Below are positions 25,288 to 33,993 of a stretch of 64,000 bases of DNA, in pieces. The notes beneath the pieces were generated by a model that searched no databases, was not told the origin of the DNA, and saw nothing but the letters and a program-made list of their open reading frames with translations. A program made the position numbers and the translations under genes. Every line of letters starts with the position of its first letter. Within the stretch, counting starts at the first letter, position 1. Origin of the DNA: Streptomyces griseocarneus (GTDB taxonomy: Bacteria; Actinomycetota; Actinomycetes; Streptomycetales; Streptomycetaceae); assembly GCA_003674045.1 (NCBI GenBank), contig PENC01000029.1, positions 1-64,000 on the forward strand, written 5' to 3'.

Positions 25288-26658
25288 ATGATGGAAGCTA
25301 AGGAGATTCCGTCAAGCGTGCTTTCCCGCCTCCCTGTTTCGGTGTGGACCACGGATCGGGATCTGCATTTGACTTCCTGTGTCAACGGATCAGGTCTTGA
25401 TAGCTACTTCCCTTGCCCTAGTGCCGTCATTCCCGAAGGCGGTCGATTCTCGTACGATCTCACCTATATTTTGCATCCCGATATCTCGGCGCATCTGCGT
25501 GCACGTCAGGGCGAGACCGTGAGCTGGCGCACCGGCCCTGAAGGTTCGATGGCCGCATGCGTCGGGCCTCTTCGAGGCCCCGACGGTGCGATCATCGGAG
25601 TCATCGGCGTGGTCGTCGATCAGGGTCGCATACACGAGGAGATCAGACGCCGACAGCGGATGGAGCGTCTGCTCTACTCTGTCCTGGGAACAGTCCCTGC
25701 ACTGGTTTCCGTGCTCGATGAGGAAGGGCATGTGGTCTTCGCCAACAGAGGGTATCTGGAGGCACTCGGGAAGTCCGAAAATGAAGTCCTGGGATGCAAT
25801 GAGGATGAACTTTTTCGCCAATGCGGGATCAATCGCCGAATGTCTTTTATGGATGAGCGAGAAGGGAGCGTCGAGAGTCCTCGTGCGGTGATGGAGTGGG
25901 AGAATGGTAAGAGGGATGTCTTCCGCTCCCGCAAGCTTTCTCTATGCGGTGAAAAAGAAGAATCTGGCATGGTTCTCCACATTTCCAGCAAGGTTACTGA
26001 GTCGGCGAGTCCCGGTGCCGAACTGGCAACCATGGCCACCAGGTGCGAGAAGCTGCTGAGTGCACTGGGCCACCCTGCCTTCGTCTGCAGTTCCCAAGGG
26101 ATCATCGAGGCGGTCAACGAAGAATGGTGCGCGGTCCTGGGCGCTGCACGGCACGAAGTCGTAGGCTCTTCCGCGTTGTGCTGGAGCGACGGCTCCAGCG
26201 CCGACTCGTTCCGGTCGCTCTGGGAGGAAAACCAGGTGGCGCAGTCCCTCCGGACCTGGAACATCCTTTTCAAAGCAAAGGGTGGAGGCGCTATTCTCGC
26301 CACCCTCACCGCCTCGCCCTTGACACGGCTCGGTGAGCCGGCCGATACCCTGCTTGTCGTCAAGGGGTGGGGGGATCCTGCTGCACACCTCGAGTCCTGC
26401 AAAAAATCTCCGCAGGTCTCGGGTCTGGATGCCAGAATCCTGGAACTGCTGGCGGTAGGAAAATCGAATGCCGAGATCTCCAGTTCCCTCTGCCTGAGCA
26501 GACAAGGACTCGACTACCGCCTAAAAAATCTGCGCAGACAACTTGATGCGACGAGCCGGGGTGCTCTGGTGGCACGCGCCTATGCCCACGGTTTGTTCCA
26601 GCACGAGGACTGGCCTCCGCGCTGCCGTAGCCCGTACGGCGGAGACGACTTGTCATGA
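25288..26658 (+). CDS. PAS-domain regulator with C-terminal HTH
   Basis: The supported start is one of two adjacent ATGs (25288, 25291); the frame is open back to TTG at 25231, but that region lacks a ribosome-binding site and would add two TTA codons. The roughly 456-aa protein has three sensory segments: LSRLPVSVWTTDRDLHLTSC (residues 10-110), LLYSVLGTVPALVSVLDEEG with VVFANRGYLEALGKSENEVL (residues 125-190), and ALGHPAFVCSSQGIIEAVNE (residues 255-360). The C-terminus is a LuxR-like helix-turn-helix: ILELLAVGKSNAEISSSLCL, SRQGLDYRLKNLRRQLDATS. It probably senses a small molecule or redox cue and activates transcription. GC content is lower than in the neighbours, suggesting acquisition. The target is unknown; nothing is adjacent downstream except decayed DNA. 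Confidence 0.75.
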   Translation: MMEAKEIPSSVLSRLPVSVWTTDRDLHLTSCVNGSGLDSYFPCPSAVIPEGGRFSYDLTYILHPDISAHLRARQGETVSWRTGPEGSMAACVGPLRGPDGAIIGVIGVVVDQGRIHEEIRRRQRMERLLYSVLGTVPALVSVLDEEGHVVFANRGYLEALGKSENEVLGCNEDELFRQCGINRRMSFMDEREGSVESPRAVMEWENGKRDVFRSRKLSLCGEKEESGMVLHISSKVTESASPGAELATMATRCEKLLSALGHPAFVCSSQGIIEAVNEEWCAVLGAARHEVVGSSALCWSDGSSADSFRSLWEENQVAQSLRTWNILFKAKGGGAILATLTASPLTRLGEPADTLLVVKGWGDPAAHLESCKKSPQVSGLDARILELLAVGKSNAEISSSLCLSRQGLDYRLKNLRRQLDATSRGALVARAYAHGLFQHEDWPPRCRSPYGGDDLS

Positions 26659-26969
26659 CCGTGCAGCCGCGGGTGTTTGTCCAGGAAGTGTCGCGGGCCA
26701 GTGCCGCCGATGTTGTAAGTTGCGCCCCCGGTCACCCGGCGCTGCACTGCTTGCTGTTGCTATGGGGGTGCAGAGCTGAGGCCGGTCCTCCGAGTTGCGG
26801 GTGGTTGGGAAACGCTGGTAGCGGCTGGACGGGGTGGGGCAGGTCGGCCGGCCCCTCGCAGCCGACCACACTGCACTTCCAGCCATAGACGGGACGGTCT
26901 TCGGGGAAGCGGACCAGGTCGTGGGTGAAAAGGCGTCCACGGCGGGGCCGACCAGCAGGGCGGGTAAGG
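26659..26969. other. Gap of non-coding, possibly decayed DNA
   Basis: No intact gene is seen. Minus-strand frames here (for example the segment containing FPEDRPVYGWKCSVVGCEG) may be the decayed end of the recombinase pseudogene that follows, but the match is not convincing. Confidence 0.4.
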
Positions 26970-27723
26970 ATCTCCAGCCGGTCCCGCACAGCTCTCTGAT
27001 TCGGAAGCCGCTGTCGCCCAGTCAGTCCACCACCAACCGATCCCGGACCGAGGACACCACCTTCAGCAGGTGATCCCGGGCGCCCTCGGGCAGCATCTTC
27101 GGGTGTCGGCGCCGCGTACGCTTCGGCGCCAGCGGGTTCGCCAGCAGGCTGCCGCTCACATGGCCGAGGAAGGACTGGGAACGATCCGCCTTCGTCGGCA
27201 TCCGGCGAAGGTCGAGCCGGCGCCCGGCTCTGTGTTGCAGCTCAAGGCAGGCCTGGTGCAGGTAGAAGCCTTTTCAGGCACGAGGCAGCACGGGCCGGGG
27301 CGCTGTTGCCTACGGGCGCTTGTCGATCCGCCACGGCGCTCCGAAGGGCATCGACACTCTGGCGCCGACCGTGCCCATGCACCGTTCCAGGTCGTGGAAC
27401 TGCACCTTCTCCAACGCGAGCGCCTCGTTCTCCAGCCACCGCAGATGATCCGCCAGGTAGTAGGCGTATGTACGGGCCGTCCCCTGCCCCTCGAACTTCA
27501 TCAAGTAGCCGTTCGCGGGCTGGTGTACGACCCCGCCCGGCTGAACGATCGTGTACGACACCCGGCCGTCCCGGTGATAGACCTGCTGCACCCGCAACTG
27601 TCCCAGCATCAACTTGCGTGCCACGTGGCCTCCGCGCCGACCAACAGCGACATGGCGAACACCACGACGCCGGTCGGCAAACGAGAGCGGGGTGCCCGCA
27701 GTCACCGACACCGCGAACGTCAC
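26970..27723 (-). pseudogene. Decayed tyrosine recombinase (integrase)
   Basis: The 5' part (27310-27723) reads as an N-terminal SAM-like arm and core-binding domain: LRVQQVYHRDGRVSYTIVQP, GYLMKFEGQGTARTYAYYLA, DHLRWLENEALALEKVQFHD, LERCMGTVGA. A stop follows at 27310. Beyond it, in shifted frames, come pieces such as ANPLAPKRTRRRHPKMLPEG, ARDHLLKVVSSVRDRLVVD and LGDSGFRIRELCG; the last is the start of the catalytic core (normally G-L-R-I-G-E-L-x-G-L). In-frame stops and at least two frameshifts interrupt it, and the C-terminal H-x-x-R and Tyr motifs are not found. It is inactive and marks an old integration event in this mosaic region. Confidence 0.75.
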
Positions 27724-28083
27724 GGACAGCCCTACCTACGGCCGGAAGGCTGTCCGAGCAGTGGAGGAAAACCCCCGCGGCGCGCGACCTTCGGCTCCTG
27801 CTCCACCCCCTCATCCCTCAGGGCGCAGTCGAGCCGTGTGCGACTGGGCAACACATTCTGTGGCTCGACCCCCTGCTCGGGCTCGTCCGCGAACCGGTCC
27901 TTCGTGAACGCCCCGCGTGAGCGGTGCCCAGGGCCACGAAGTGCTGCGCGCGGTGTAGGCGGTGGTGCGGGTGCGCCATGCGATGTACGAGCACGAGCAG
28001 GGGCTAGCCGATGTGCCGGAGGCGGGCGCCCGGAGGGCGTTGCGTCCCCTGATCCCGGCTGTCAGTCAGTCTGAGCAGGACAT
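27724..28083. other. 360-base gap between integrase remnant and IS5 element
   Basis: No convincing gene is seen. The sequence is GC-rich with open frames on several strands but no ribosome-binding site or recognisable product. It is probably flanking remnant DNA. Confidence 0.4.
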
Positions 28084-28959
28084 TAAATGATGTCCCGCGA
28101 GGGATGTTGGGGGGGGCTGGAGCCCTACCTGGTGGGTGCTGTGTTACCCGGCAAGGGCCATGTTGTGCAGGCGGGCGATGCCGAGGATGGCCTGGTGGAC
28201 GCCGTCGCCGCGCAGGCGGCAGTCGCGGAGGATCTTGTAGGTCTTCATTCTTGAGAAGGCGTGCTCGACGCGGGCCCGTGCCCGCCGGTGGACCGCGTTG
28301 TCGGCTTCCTGTGCCGGTGCGAGTGGCTGGCTCTTCCGCGGCCAGTGCGGGATGAGGGCAGGGGTGCCGCGGTAGCCGCCGTCACCGAGGACCGGGCGTT
28401 CTTCACTGCCCGGTCGACACCGGACTCCCGGTAGGCGCGGGCGTCGTGGCGGCTGCCGGGAAGCGGCTGTCCAGCAGCGACGACCAGCCGGGTGTTGGCG
28501 TCGATGACCACCTGGTGGTTGGTGGAATAGCGGTAGTTCTTGCTGGACGCGGCGATGCTGCGGTCACGTGTCGGGACCAGGGTGCCGTCGACGATGAGCA
28601 CGGTGCCGGCCGGGTGCCGGCGCCGGACCGGGGCGAGTGTAAGCAGCGGGGCGATGTGGTCGATGACCCGGTCCGCGGCCGACTTCGAGACCCCGAAGAG
28701 AGGCCCGAGCTGCCGCATCGTCAGGTTCGTCCGCCAGTACGCGGCCACCAGCAGGATCCGGTCCTCCAGCGACAGGGCCCACGGCCATCCGCCGGTCGGT
28801 GCACCACCGCCCCGACGGCGCACAAGCCCTACGAGCTTGCGGAACTGCCGCCCGCTCAGCCCCGAAAACAGCCCCACCCAGCCCGGCTCCGACGCCGTCA
28901 CCACAGCACCCACACCAAGATCATCACACGCCTGACCAGGCCATACGGGACATTATTTA
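28084..28959 (-). mobile_element. IS5-family insertion sequence, 876 bp
   Basis: The ends are visible as imperfect 19-base inverted repeats: TAAATGATGTCCCGCGAGG at 28084-28102 and the complement of 28941-28959, TAAATAATGTCCCGTATGG, differing at four positions. A single transposase frame fills the inside. I could not identify a target-site duplication with confidence. The element lies directly upstream of the truncated propeller gene, whose ATG begins 11 bases beyond the right end. Confidence 0.8.
28144..28913 (-). pseudogene. IS5-type transposase with a one-base frameshift
   Basis: The first frame (28913 down to about 28400) gives an IS5 transposase: LSGRQFRKLVGLVRRRGG, LSLEDRILLVAAYWRTNLTM, RQLGPLFGVSKSAADRVIDH, the DDE Asp in TVLIVDGTLVPTRDRSI, and GSRHDARAYRESGVDRAVKN. 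After AVKNA the reading shifts: the neighbouring frame continues VLGDGGYRGTPALIPHWPR, then RARARVEHAFSRMKTYKILR and ends HNMALAG at 28144, which supplies the second Asp and the Glu. Joining them requires one missing base. Because a simple deletion restores a normal-length protein, mutation is more likely than programmed frameshifting, so the copy is probably inactive. Confidence 0.75.
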
Positions 28960-28969
28960 GCCTCAGCGG

Positions 28970-29893
28970 ATGATTCCTGTGCAGCCCCTGAAAGTGATCA
29001 CACGCCACCGCGACGGGCGGATCTATGCCTACGTGATGAACTCCGGCGTTTTCGGGGCGCTGGAGCCCGCTGCGGTGTTCCGGCCGCGCCCCGGCGACGA
29101 GGTCGTGGAGTCGGCGGTCTGGCCTGATCTGGAGCGCGTCGTGTATACGACGCTCAACGGCGTCGTGTGCCTCACGCGCGCCGGTGACCTGGTGTGGACA
29201 TCGGACTTCGAGCCGCTCTCCGACCAGCTTCATGGCCACCGGCCTGGCTGTGCGCTGTCCCTGGACGGCCGGACCGTGTGGGTCTACTGGCCGGACGCGA
29301 TGGCGGGACGCGGGGGCGCGGACCAGTGGGTGGTGCACGACGCCGATAGCGGGGTGGTCCTCGTCCGCCGGGATCTGGAGACGGCCGGCCACGGCGCCAG
29401 CCACTACGTGCACCCCGTGGACGGCAGCATCTATCTCGACATCGGTGAGGGCCAGGACGGCTCCGTCATTCTCAGGGGAATGGCCGGGGCCGATGGCGAG
29501 GCGGAGTTCGTGACGTACCCGTGGCGGGACCGCTGCCTGATCGACCTGGCCCCGGACGGGCAGCAGTTCATGACCGTCGACCGCGGACAGGCAGATGTCG
29601 CCTTCCAGCGCCATCCCAGCGGCGACGTGCTCTTCACCCTGCCCGTCGAAGCCTTCGGGTACGACCCGGACGAGGCCTTCGTCGAATGGAGCGGCGGCTA
29701 CCTGACCCCGGACCTCGCCGTCATCACCCTGGGCGGTGAAGGGCAGGACGAGCAGGAACGGTTCCGCCACCACCTGGTCGACGTCCGCACCGGCACGCTC
29801 AGCGGCGAGATCGCCGTCGAGGCGACCAGCCCGCACAAACTGGTGCTCCTGGGCGATGGTTCCTGGCTCACCCCCAGGCGTCACGGCTGCTGA
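28970..29893 (+). pseudogene. Truncated beta-propeller-like protein between transposon pieces
   Basis: The open frame gives 307 aa with repeated beta segments (VITRHRDGRIYAYVMNSGVF, RVVYTTLNGVVCLTRAGDLV, SLDGRTVWVYWPD, IDLAPDGQQFMTVDRGQADV), typical of a WD40/YncE-style propeller. Upstream it is cut by the IS5 end, and no ribosome-binding site precedes the ATG. Downstream, around 29870, it runs into transposase sequence in a different frame. Both ends therefore look artificial, so the original gene was probably longer or has lost expression signals. No enzymatic motif is seen. Confidence 0.55.
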
Positions 29894-31143
29894 TCACCGC
29901 GGACGCCGGGGGCTCCAACAGCTACCGCTACCGGGTCTGGAAGGCCGAGCTGGCCGCGTTCGCCGCCGACGCCGGCCTGACGGTGACGGTCTGCCACTTT
30001 CCGCCAGGTACTTCAAAGTGGAACAAAATCGAGCACCGGCTGTTCTCCCACATCACGATGAACTGGCGCGGACGCCCCCTGACCAGCCACGAAGTCGTCC
30101 TCAAGACCATCACTGCGACCACGACCCGCACCGGCCTGCGCGTCGAGGCCGCTCTCGACGAGGACTCCTACCCGACCGGCATCGCGGTCAGCCGCGAACA
30201 GTTCCAGGCCCTGCCGATCACCGAGCATGCCGACCACGGCCGCTGGAACTACAGCATCGCCCAGACCGGAACCGCCGCCCCCGCACCACGCGCCGACGAA
30301 CGGGCAAGGGCCCGTGCCCAAGCCCTACGGATGCTCGCAGACCCCCGTCTGACCGGCATGAGCGAGGATGAACTGGAAGCGCTGCGGGCCCAGTTGGCCC
30401 CGGCCCAGGCGGCAGCGGCCGAGCAGCACCGCTACGTGCTCCGCAAAGGACGGCGCGTCGCCACCACCGGCCGCAGCCGGTCCTTGCTGTCAGACGCAGA
30501 CGAAGTCCTCCTCACCGTCATCTACCTGCGTCAGGTCTGCCCGCAGAAGGTGCTGGGCGACCTGCTCGGGATGAATCTGGTCACCATCGGCCTCGGCATC
30601 AAGGCCACCCGGAAGCTGCTGGACGAACGGAAAATCAGCATCACGCCCACCGTCGTGCGCTACTTCACCCGCGCCGAGGACCTCCGTGACTGGATCACCG
30701 GCAGTGTCCCGGCCGGGCACGCTCCCGCGACGCCGACCCGCCAGGCGCTGACGGACCCGACATTGACCGGCATGCCCCGCGAGGCACTGCATGCCCTGCT
30801 CGAAGAGCTGATCGTGCCCTATGCCGCCGCGATCGAAGAACGCCGCCACCGCCAGCGCGGCGGCAACCGGCGTCCGGGCACCCGCGCCGGAGTGTTCCGG
30901 CAGAAGATCACCGACGGCGACCGGATCCTCGCCACGATCCTCTACCGTCGCCGTGTCTGCGGCCTCGACACCCTCGCCGAGCTGTTCGGCGTCTGCAAGA
31001 GCACCCTGTGGAACGCGATCCGCGACGTCCTGCCGATCCTCGACGACCGTCGCATCGCCATCGCCCCCGCCGGACACCGCCACCCCACCACAGCCGGCCT
31101 ACTCACCTCAGTCGGCGCCGACAACCACCATGTTGTTTCTTGA
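29870..31143 (+). pseudogene. ISAzo13-family transposase, 5'-truncated
   Basis: The frame that starts as PQASRLLITADAGGSNSYRY and continues VCHFPPGTSKWNKIEHRLFS, HITMNWRGRPLTSHEV and TTTRTGLRVEAALDEDSYPT is the catalytic half of an ISAzo13 transposase. It is followed by a long C-terminal region containing two related units, each with a LADPRLTGMSEDELEAL-type segment, then LLSDADEVLLTVIYLRQVCP or ITDGDRILATILYRRRVCGL. The N-terminal part of the enzyme is absent; the 5' edge is fused to the propeller gene. The 3' edge abuts IS256-type sequence. Non-functional. Confidence 0.7.
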
Positions 31144-31151
31144 CGGCTTCG

Positions 31152-31425
31152 GTGAACGACACAGGTTTGCGTGATCGCCCGGGGCCAGACGGTCCCGATC
31201 GCGTCGGGTAGGCCCTTCAGGCCGTCGCAGACGACCATGCAGACGTCTTCGGTACCCCTGTTCTTGATCTCGGTGAGGACCTGGAGCCAGTACTTGGCGC
31301 CCTCGCCGCCGTCGCCGGCCCACAGGCCCAGGATCTCGCGGGTGCCCTCGACGGTCATCGCGAGCACGACATAGATCGGCCTGTTCGCGACCTGGCCATC
31401 CCTCAGTTTGGTTCTGTCGACGATC
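31152..31425 (-). pseudogene. IS256 (mutator)-family transposase fragment
   Basis: The minus strand encodes LRDGQVANRPIYVVLAMTVE, GTREILGLWAGDGGEGAKYW, LQVLTEIKNRGTEDVCMVVC, DGLKGLPDAIGTVWPRAITQ and TCVVH, the central catalytic part of IS256 transposases. Both ends stop abruptly: the normal continuation after CVVH (HLLRNSFRY) is missing and the N-terminal half is absent. A remnant of about 90 codons. Confidence 0.8.
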
Positions 31426-31477
31426 TTGTGATGCGGACGGCTGAACGGGTCGTGCCGACTGTTCGCGATCATGAATC

Positions 31478-31870
31478 GTGTGCTCTCGTGATGTGCTCTC
31501 GGAGATGTTCCCGTACCTGTCCGCGTTGTTGATCGAGGAGGTGGCGAGGAAGCCGGACCGGGTGGTGTTCAGGACGCGGGTGCGTGCGTCGGCCGCGGTC
31601 TGCCAGTGTGGTGAGGGGTCGGCACGGGTGCACGGCCGGTACGTACGCCAGCTGTGTGACGTCGCCGCGGGCGGTCTCGGTGTCGTGATCGAGTTATGTG
31701 TGCGCCGATTCCGCTGCGAGAACGCCAGGTGTCCGGCAGTGACGTTCGTCGACCGCGAACTCGGCGCCAACTATTTCGCCCAACGCGACCCCGCACGAGC
31801 CATGCGCCGCATGACCAAAGAAGCCAACAGCCTCGGACTCACCATCCGGTTCGACCCGATCCCCGCCTGA
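31478..31870 (+). pseudogene. ISL3-type transposase N-terminal fragment, chimeric end
   Basis: The 130-aa frame starts with VVFRTRVRASAAVCQCGEGS, ARVHGRYVRQLCDVAAGGLG and CVRRFRCENARCPAVTFVD, a zinc-finger arm typical of ISL3 transposases (C-x-C and C-x4-C pairs). The last 38 residues (ELGANYFAQRDPARAMRRMT, KEANSLGLTIRFDP) do not continue an ISL3 protein and look like the tail of another transposase, so two insertions seem to have been fused. Non-functional. Confidence 0.6.
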
Positions 31871-31927
31871 CCAGCACTGTCACGTCATTTTCGTGTCAGA
31901 CCCGGCTGGCCACCGTCGTTGTCGAGC

Positions 31928-32545
31928 TCAGCGCGGCGCCGTGCCGAAGACGTGATCCCAGTAGGGGCAGCTCACGCCGAATCCACGGCGCTCGTCCTGG
32001 AAGTGATGCCGAAGATGACGGTTACGCAACCACCGCCCCATGGCTGTGCAAGGCCGGTGATGGTGCACGTGGAAGTGCAGCATGTCGTACACCACATAGC
32101 CTGTGAGGAACCCGGCGGCTGTGGCGTGTCCATGACTGCCACCCAATGTGCCGCAGAACGCCTCGACGGCGAGATACGCGATCGGCACGCTGGCCCCCGG
32201 TGGCATGACCAGCCGCCGTGGGTCGTTGGGATGATCGTGGTGGACCCCGTGCACGAGCCAGTGGAGCCGGGACCCCCATCGGCTCCGAGGCGTGAAGTGG
32301 AAGAACGCGCGGTGCAACCAGTACTCCGTCAACGTCCAGACCCCGTAGCCCAGCAGGCAGAACTCCGTGGTCACCCATGCTCCGGCATGGTGGGCCGCAT
32401 CGCTGGCGAAATACACTACGACCGGACCGTAGAGCAACGGCGGCACGGCCGGATGTACTCGGGTGAAGCGGTCGAGGAACCGCGAGCGGAACATGGGCGG
32501 AGATGCCCTCAGTCGGTCCGCCCGCGTGGTGCGTTCATGCGTCAC
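31928..32545 (-). CDS. Fatty acid 2-hydroxylase (Scs7/FA2H-like)
   Basis: GTG at 32545 has GAGGCACG upstream; 205 aa. It belongs to the diiron fatty acid hydroxylase superfamily. The histidine boxes are HRAFFH (78-83), HGVHHDHPND (99-108), FHVHHH (158-163) and RHLRHHF (176-182), and the flanking wording (RLVMPPGASVP, RRGFGVSCPYWDHVFGT) follows the yeast Scs7/animal FA2H group, which hydroxylates carbon 2 of ceramide acyl chains. Hydrophobic stretches at 34-75 and 117-155 make it a membrane protein. There is no cytochrome b5 domain. It lies 296 bases downstream of the ceramide-synthase-like gene, on the same strand. The likely substrate is the N-acyl chain of the lipid made by this cluster; a free fatty acid or carotenoid is less likely given the context. 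Confidence 0.75.
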   Translation of the reverse strand: MTHERTTRADRLRASPPMFRSRFLDRFTRVHPAVPPLLYGPVVVYFASDAAHHAGAWVTTEFCLLGYGVWTLTEYWLHRAFFHFTPRSRWGSRLHWLVHGVHHDHPNDPRRLVMPPGASVPIAYLAVEAFCGTLGGSHGHATAAGFLTGYVVYDMLHFHVHHHRPCTAMGRWLRNRHLRHHFQDERRGFGVSCPYWDHVFGTAPR

Positions 32546-32841
32546 CGTGCCTCGCCCACCGGTACACCGTGCTGGGCATCCCCTCCGGACGCACAGTCCG
32601 CGACGGTCGACGCGGAGCGCGTGGTCGAACATCGCCGCCTCCCGGGGTGACGCGGACGGGGTGCGCGGCCGCGCACAGCCGCCACGTGCACACACGGTTG
32701 CCCGGAGTTCCAGGACAGGAGCGCTCTGTCCCAGCATGCCTGGTCACGGCCCGACGCGTGTGCGCAGAGCAGCGCACGCCTTCGGACAGCCCTGACGACC
32801 GGATCCATCATCGACTCACCTTCTCCCTGTTGTCCGGCCGG

Positions 32842-33993
32842 TCACAGCGGCCGCTGGTAGATCCGGTATGTCTTGGACCGTTGGCCTCCCATGCGGGTGA
32901 CGGCACGGGTGACCGGCTCGTTGTCCTCCAAAACCCACGAGATCTCACAGCTCGCGTAGCCGAGCCGCCGTACCGCCTGGATACTGCGGGTGCACAGCAG
33001 GGCGTCGAGTCCCTGGTAGCGGTACTTCCTCTTCACTCCCATGGCGATCAGTCGGCAGCGGTTGGTGCTCTTGGCGGCCCGGGCGGCCCTGAACAGGCCG
33101 ACGGGCACGCCGAGCCGGGTCAGCCGCCCGCCGACGGCGAGCAGCGCCTGGTTGGCATCCGGAACGGTGAGACAGAACGCCGCCGGATCACCGTCCACCT
33201 CGGCCAGCAGTGCGAGTTCGGGCCGGACGATGCGCCGTAGTTGAGCAGCGAGGTGGCCGAACTCCCGCTCGGTGGCCGGAACGAAGCCCCAGTTCCTCTC
33301 CCAGGCGCTGTTGTAGATCTCGCGCAGTCTTGGCACCTCGGCTGCGAAATCACGCATGTCCAGGGACCGTACTCGGACACAGCGACGATGGGCGGTGTGC
33401 TCCGCGAGTCGTGTGACGGCCTCATCGGTCACCGCATCGGGGGTCCACTCCCACGCCCACAGGTCCTTGGCCTTGGCGAAGCCACAGGATCCGAGCAGTT
33501 CCGCGTGGTAGGGCGGGTTGTACGGCGTAAGGATTGTGGGTGGTGAGGAGAAGCCCTCCACCAGCGTCCCGCACTCCCCGTTGGTGGAGAAGCTCACCGG
33601 TCCGATCACCGAGGTGAGCCCTCGTGCCCTCAGCCAGCCCGCGGCTGCCTCGAAGAGCGCCTGCGCAGCGTCGGGGTCGTCGGTGCACTCGAAGAGTCCG
33701 AAGAACCCGTCGCTGCTGCCGTGATGGGTGTTGTGCCGGGGATTGCTGATGGCGGCGACCCGGCCGGTGATCTCTTTTCCCCGGTAGGCCAGAAACAGCA
33801 TGGCCTCCCCGAATTCGAAGAAGGGGTTCCTGCGGGGATTCAGGAACGCCTTGCGCTCGTTCTCCAGTGGCGGTACCCAGCAGGGGTCATCGCGGTAGAG
33901 CCGGTACGGCAGCCGGATGAACAGCCGCCGCCCTTGCGCGTCGGCCACGACCGCGATCCGCGGCGGCGGGTGTGCCTGGGCCCCGGACCTCAT
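32842..33993 (-). CDS. N-acyltransferase, bacterial ceramide synthase-like
   Basis: ATG at 33993 overlaps the stop of the PLP-enzyme gene (ATGA). The 383-aa protein matches a conserved family with FIRLPYRLYRDDPCWVPPLE, NERKAFLNPRRNPFFEFGEA, GFFGLFECTDDPDAAQALFE, GPVSFSTNGECGTLVEGFSS and PYNPPYHAELLGSCGFAKAK, with a GNAT-like fold predicted in the second half (AMGVKRKYRYQGLDALLCTR). I associate this family with bCerS, the Caulobacter enzyme that N-acylates 3-oxo-sphinganine. Here it would attach a second acyl chain to the amino group made by the adjacent PLP enzyme. The family assignment is from memory; other amide-forming acylations are possible. Confidence 0.7.
   Translation of the reverse strand: MRSGAQAHPPPRIAVVADAQGRRLFIRLPYRLYRDDPCWVPPLENERKAFLNPRRNPFFEFGEAMLFLAYRGKEITGRVAAISNPRHNTHHGSSDGFFGLFECTDDPDAAQALFEAAAGWLRARGLTSVIGPVSFSTNGECGTLVEGFSSPPTILTPYNPPYHAELLGSCGFAKAKDLWAWEWTPDAVTDEAVTRLAEHTAHRRCVRVRSLDMRDFAAEVPRLREIYNSAWERNWGFVPATEREFGHLAAQLRRIVRPELALLAEVDGDPAAFCLTVPDANQALLAVGGRLTRLGVPVGLFRAARAAKSTNRCRLIAMGVKRKYRYQGLDALLCTRSIQAVRRLGYASCEISWVLEDNEPVTRAVTRMGGQRSKTYRIYQRPL

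Noticed and set aside
28144..28913. Programmed frameshifting in the IS5 transposase
   Set aside because: No slippery heptamer is at the junction; a single missing base explains the shift better.
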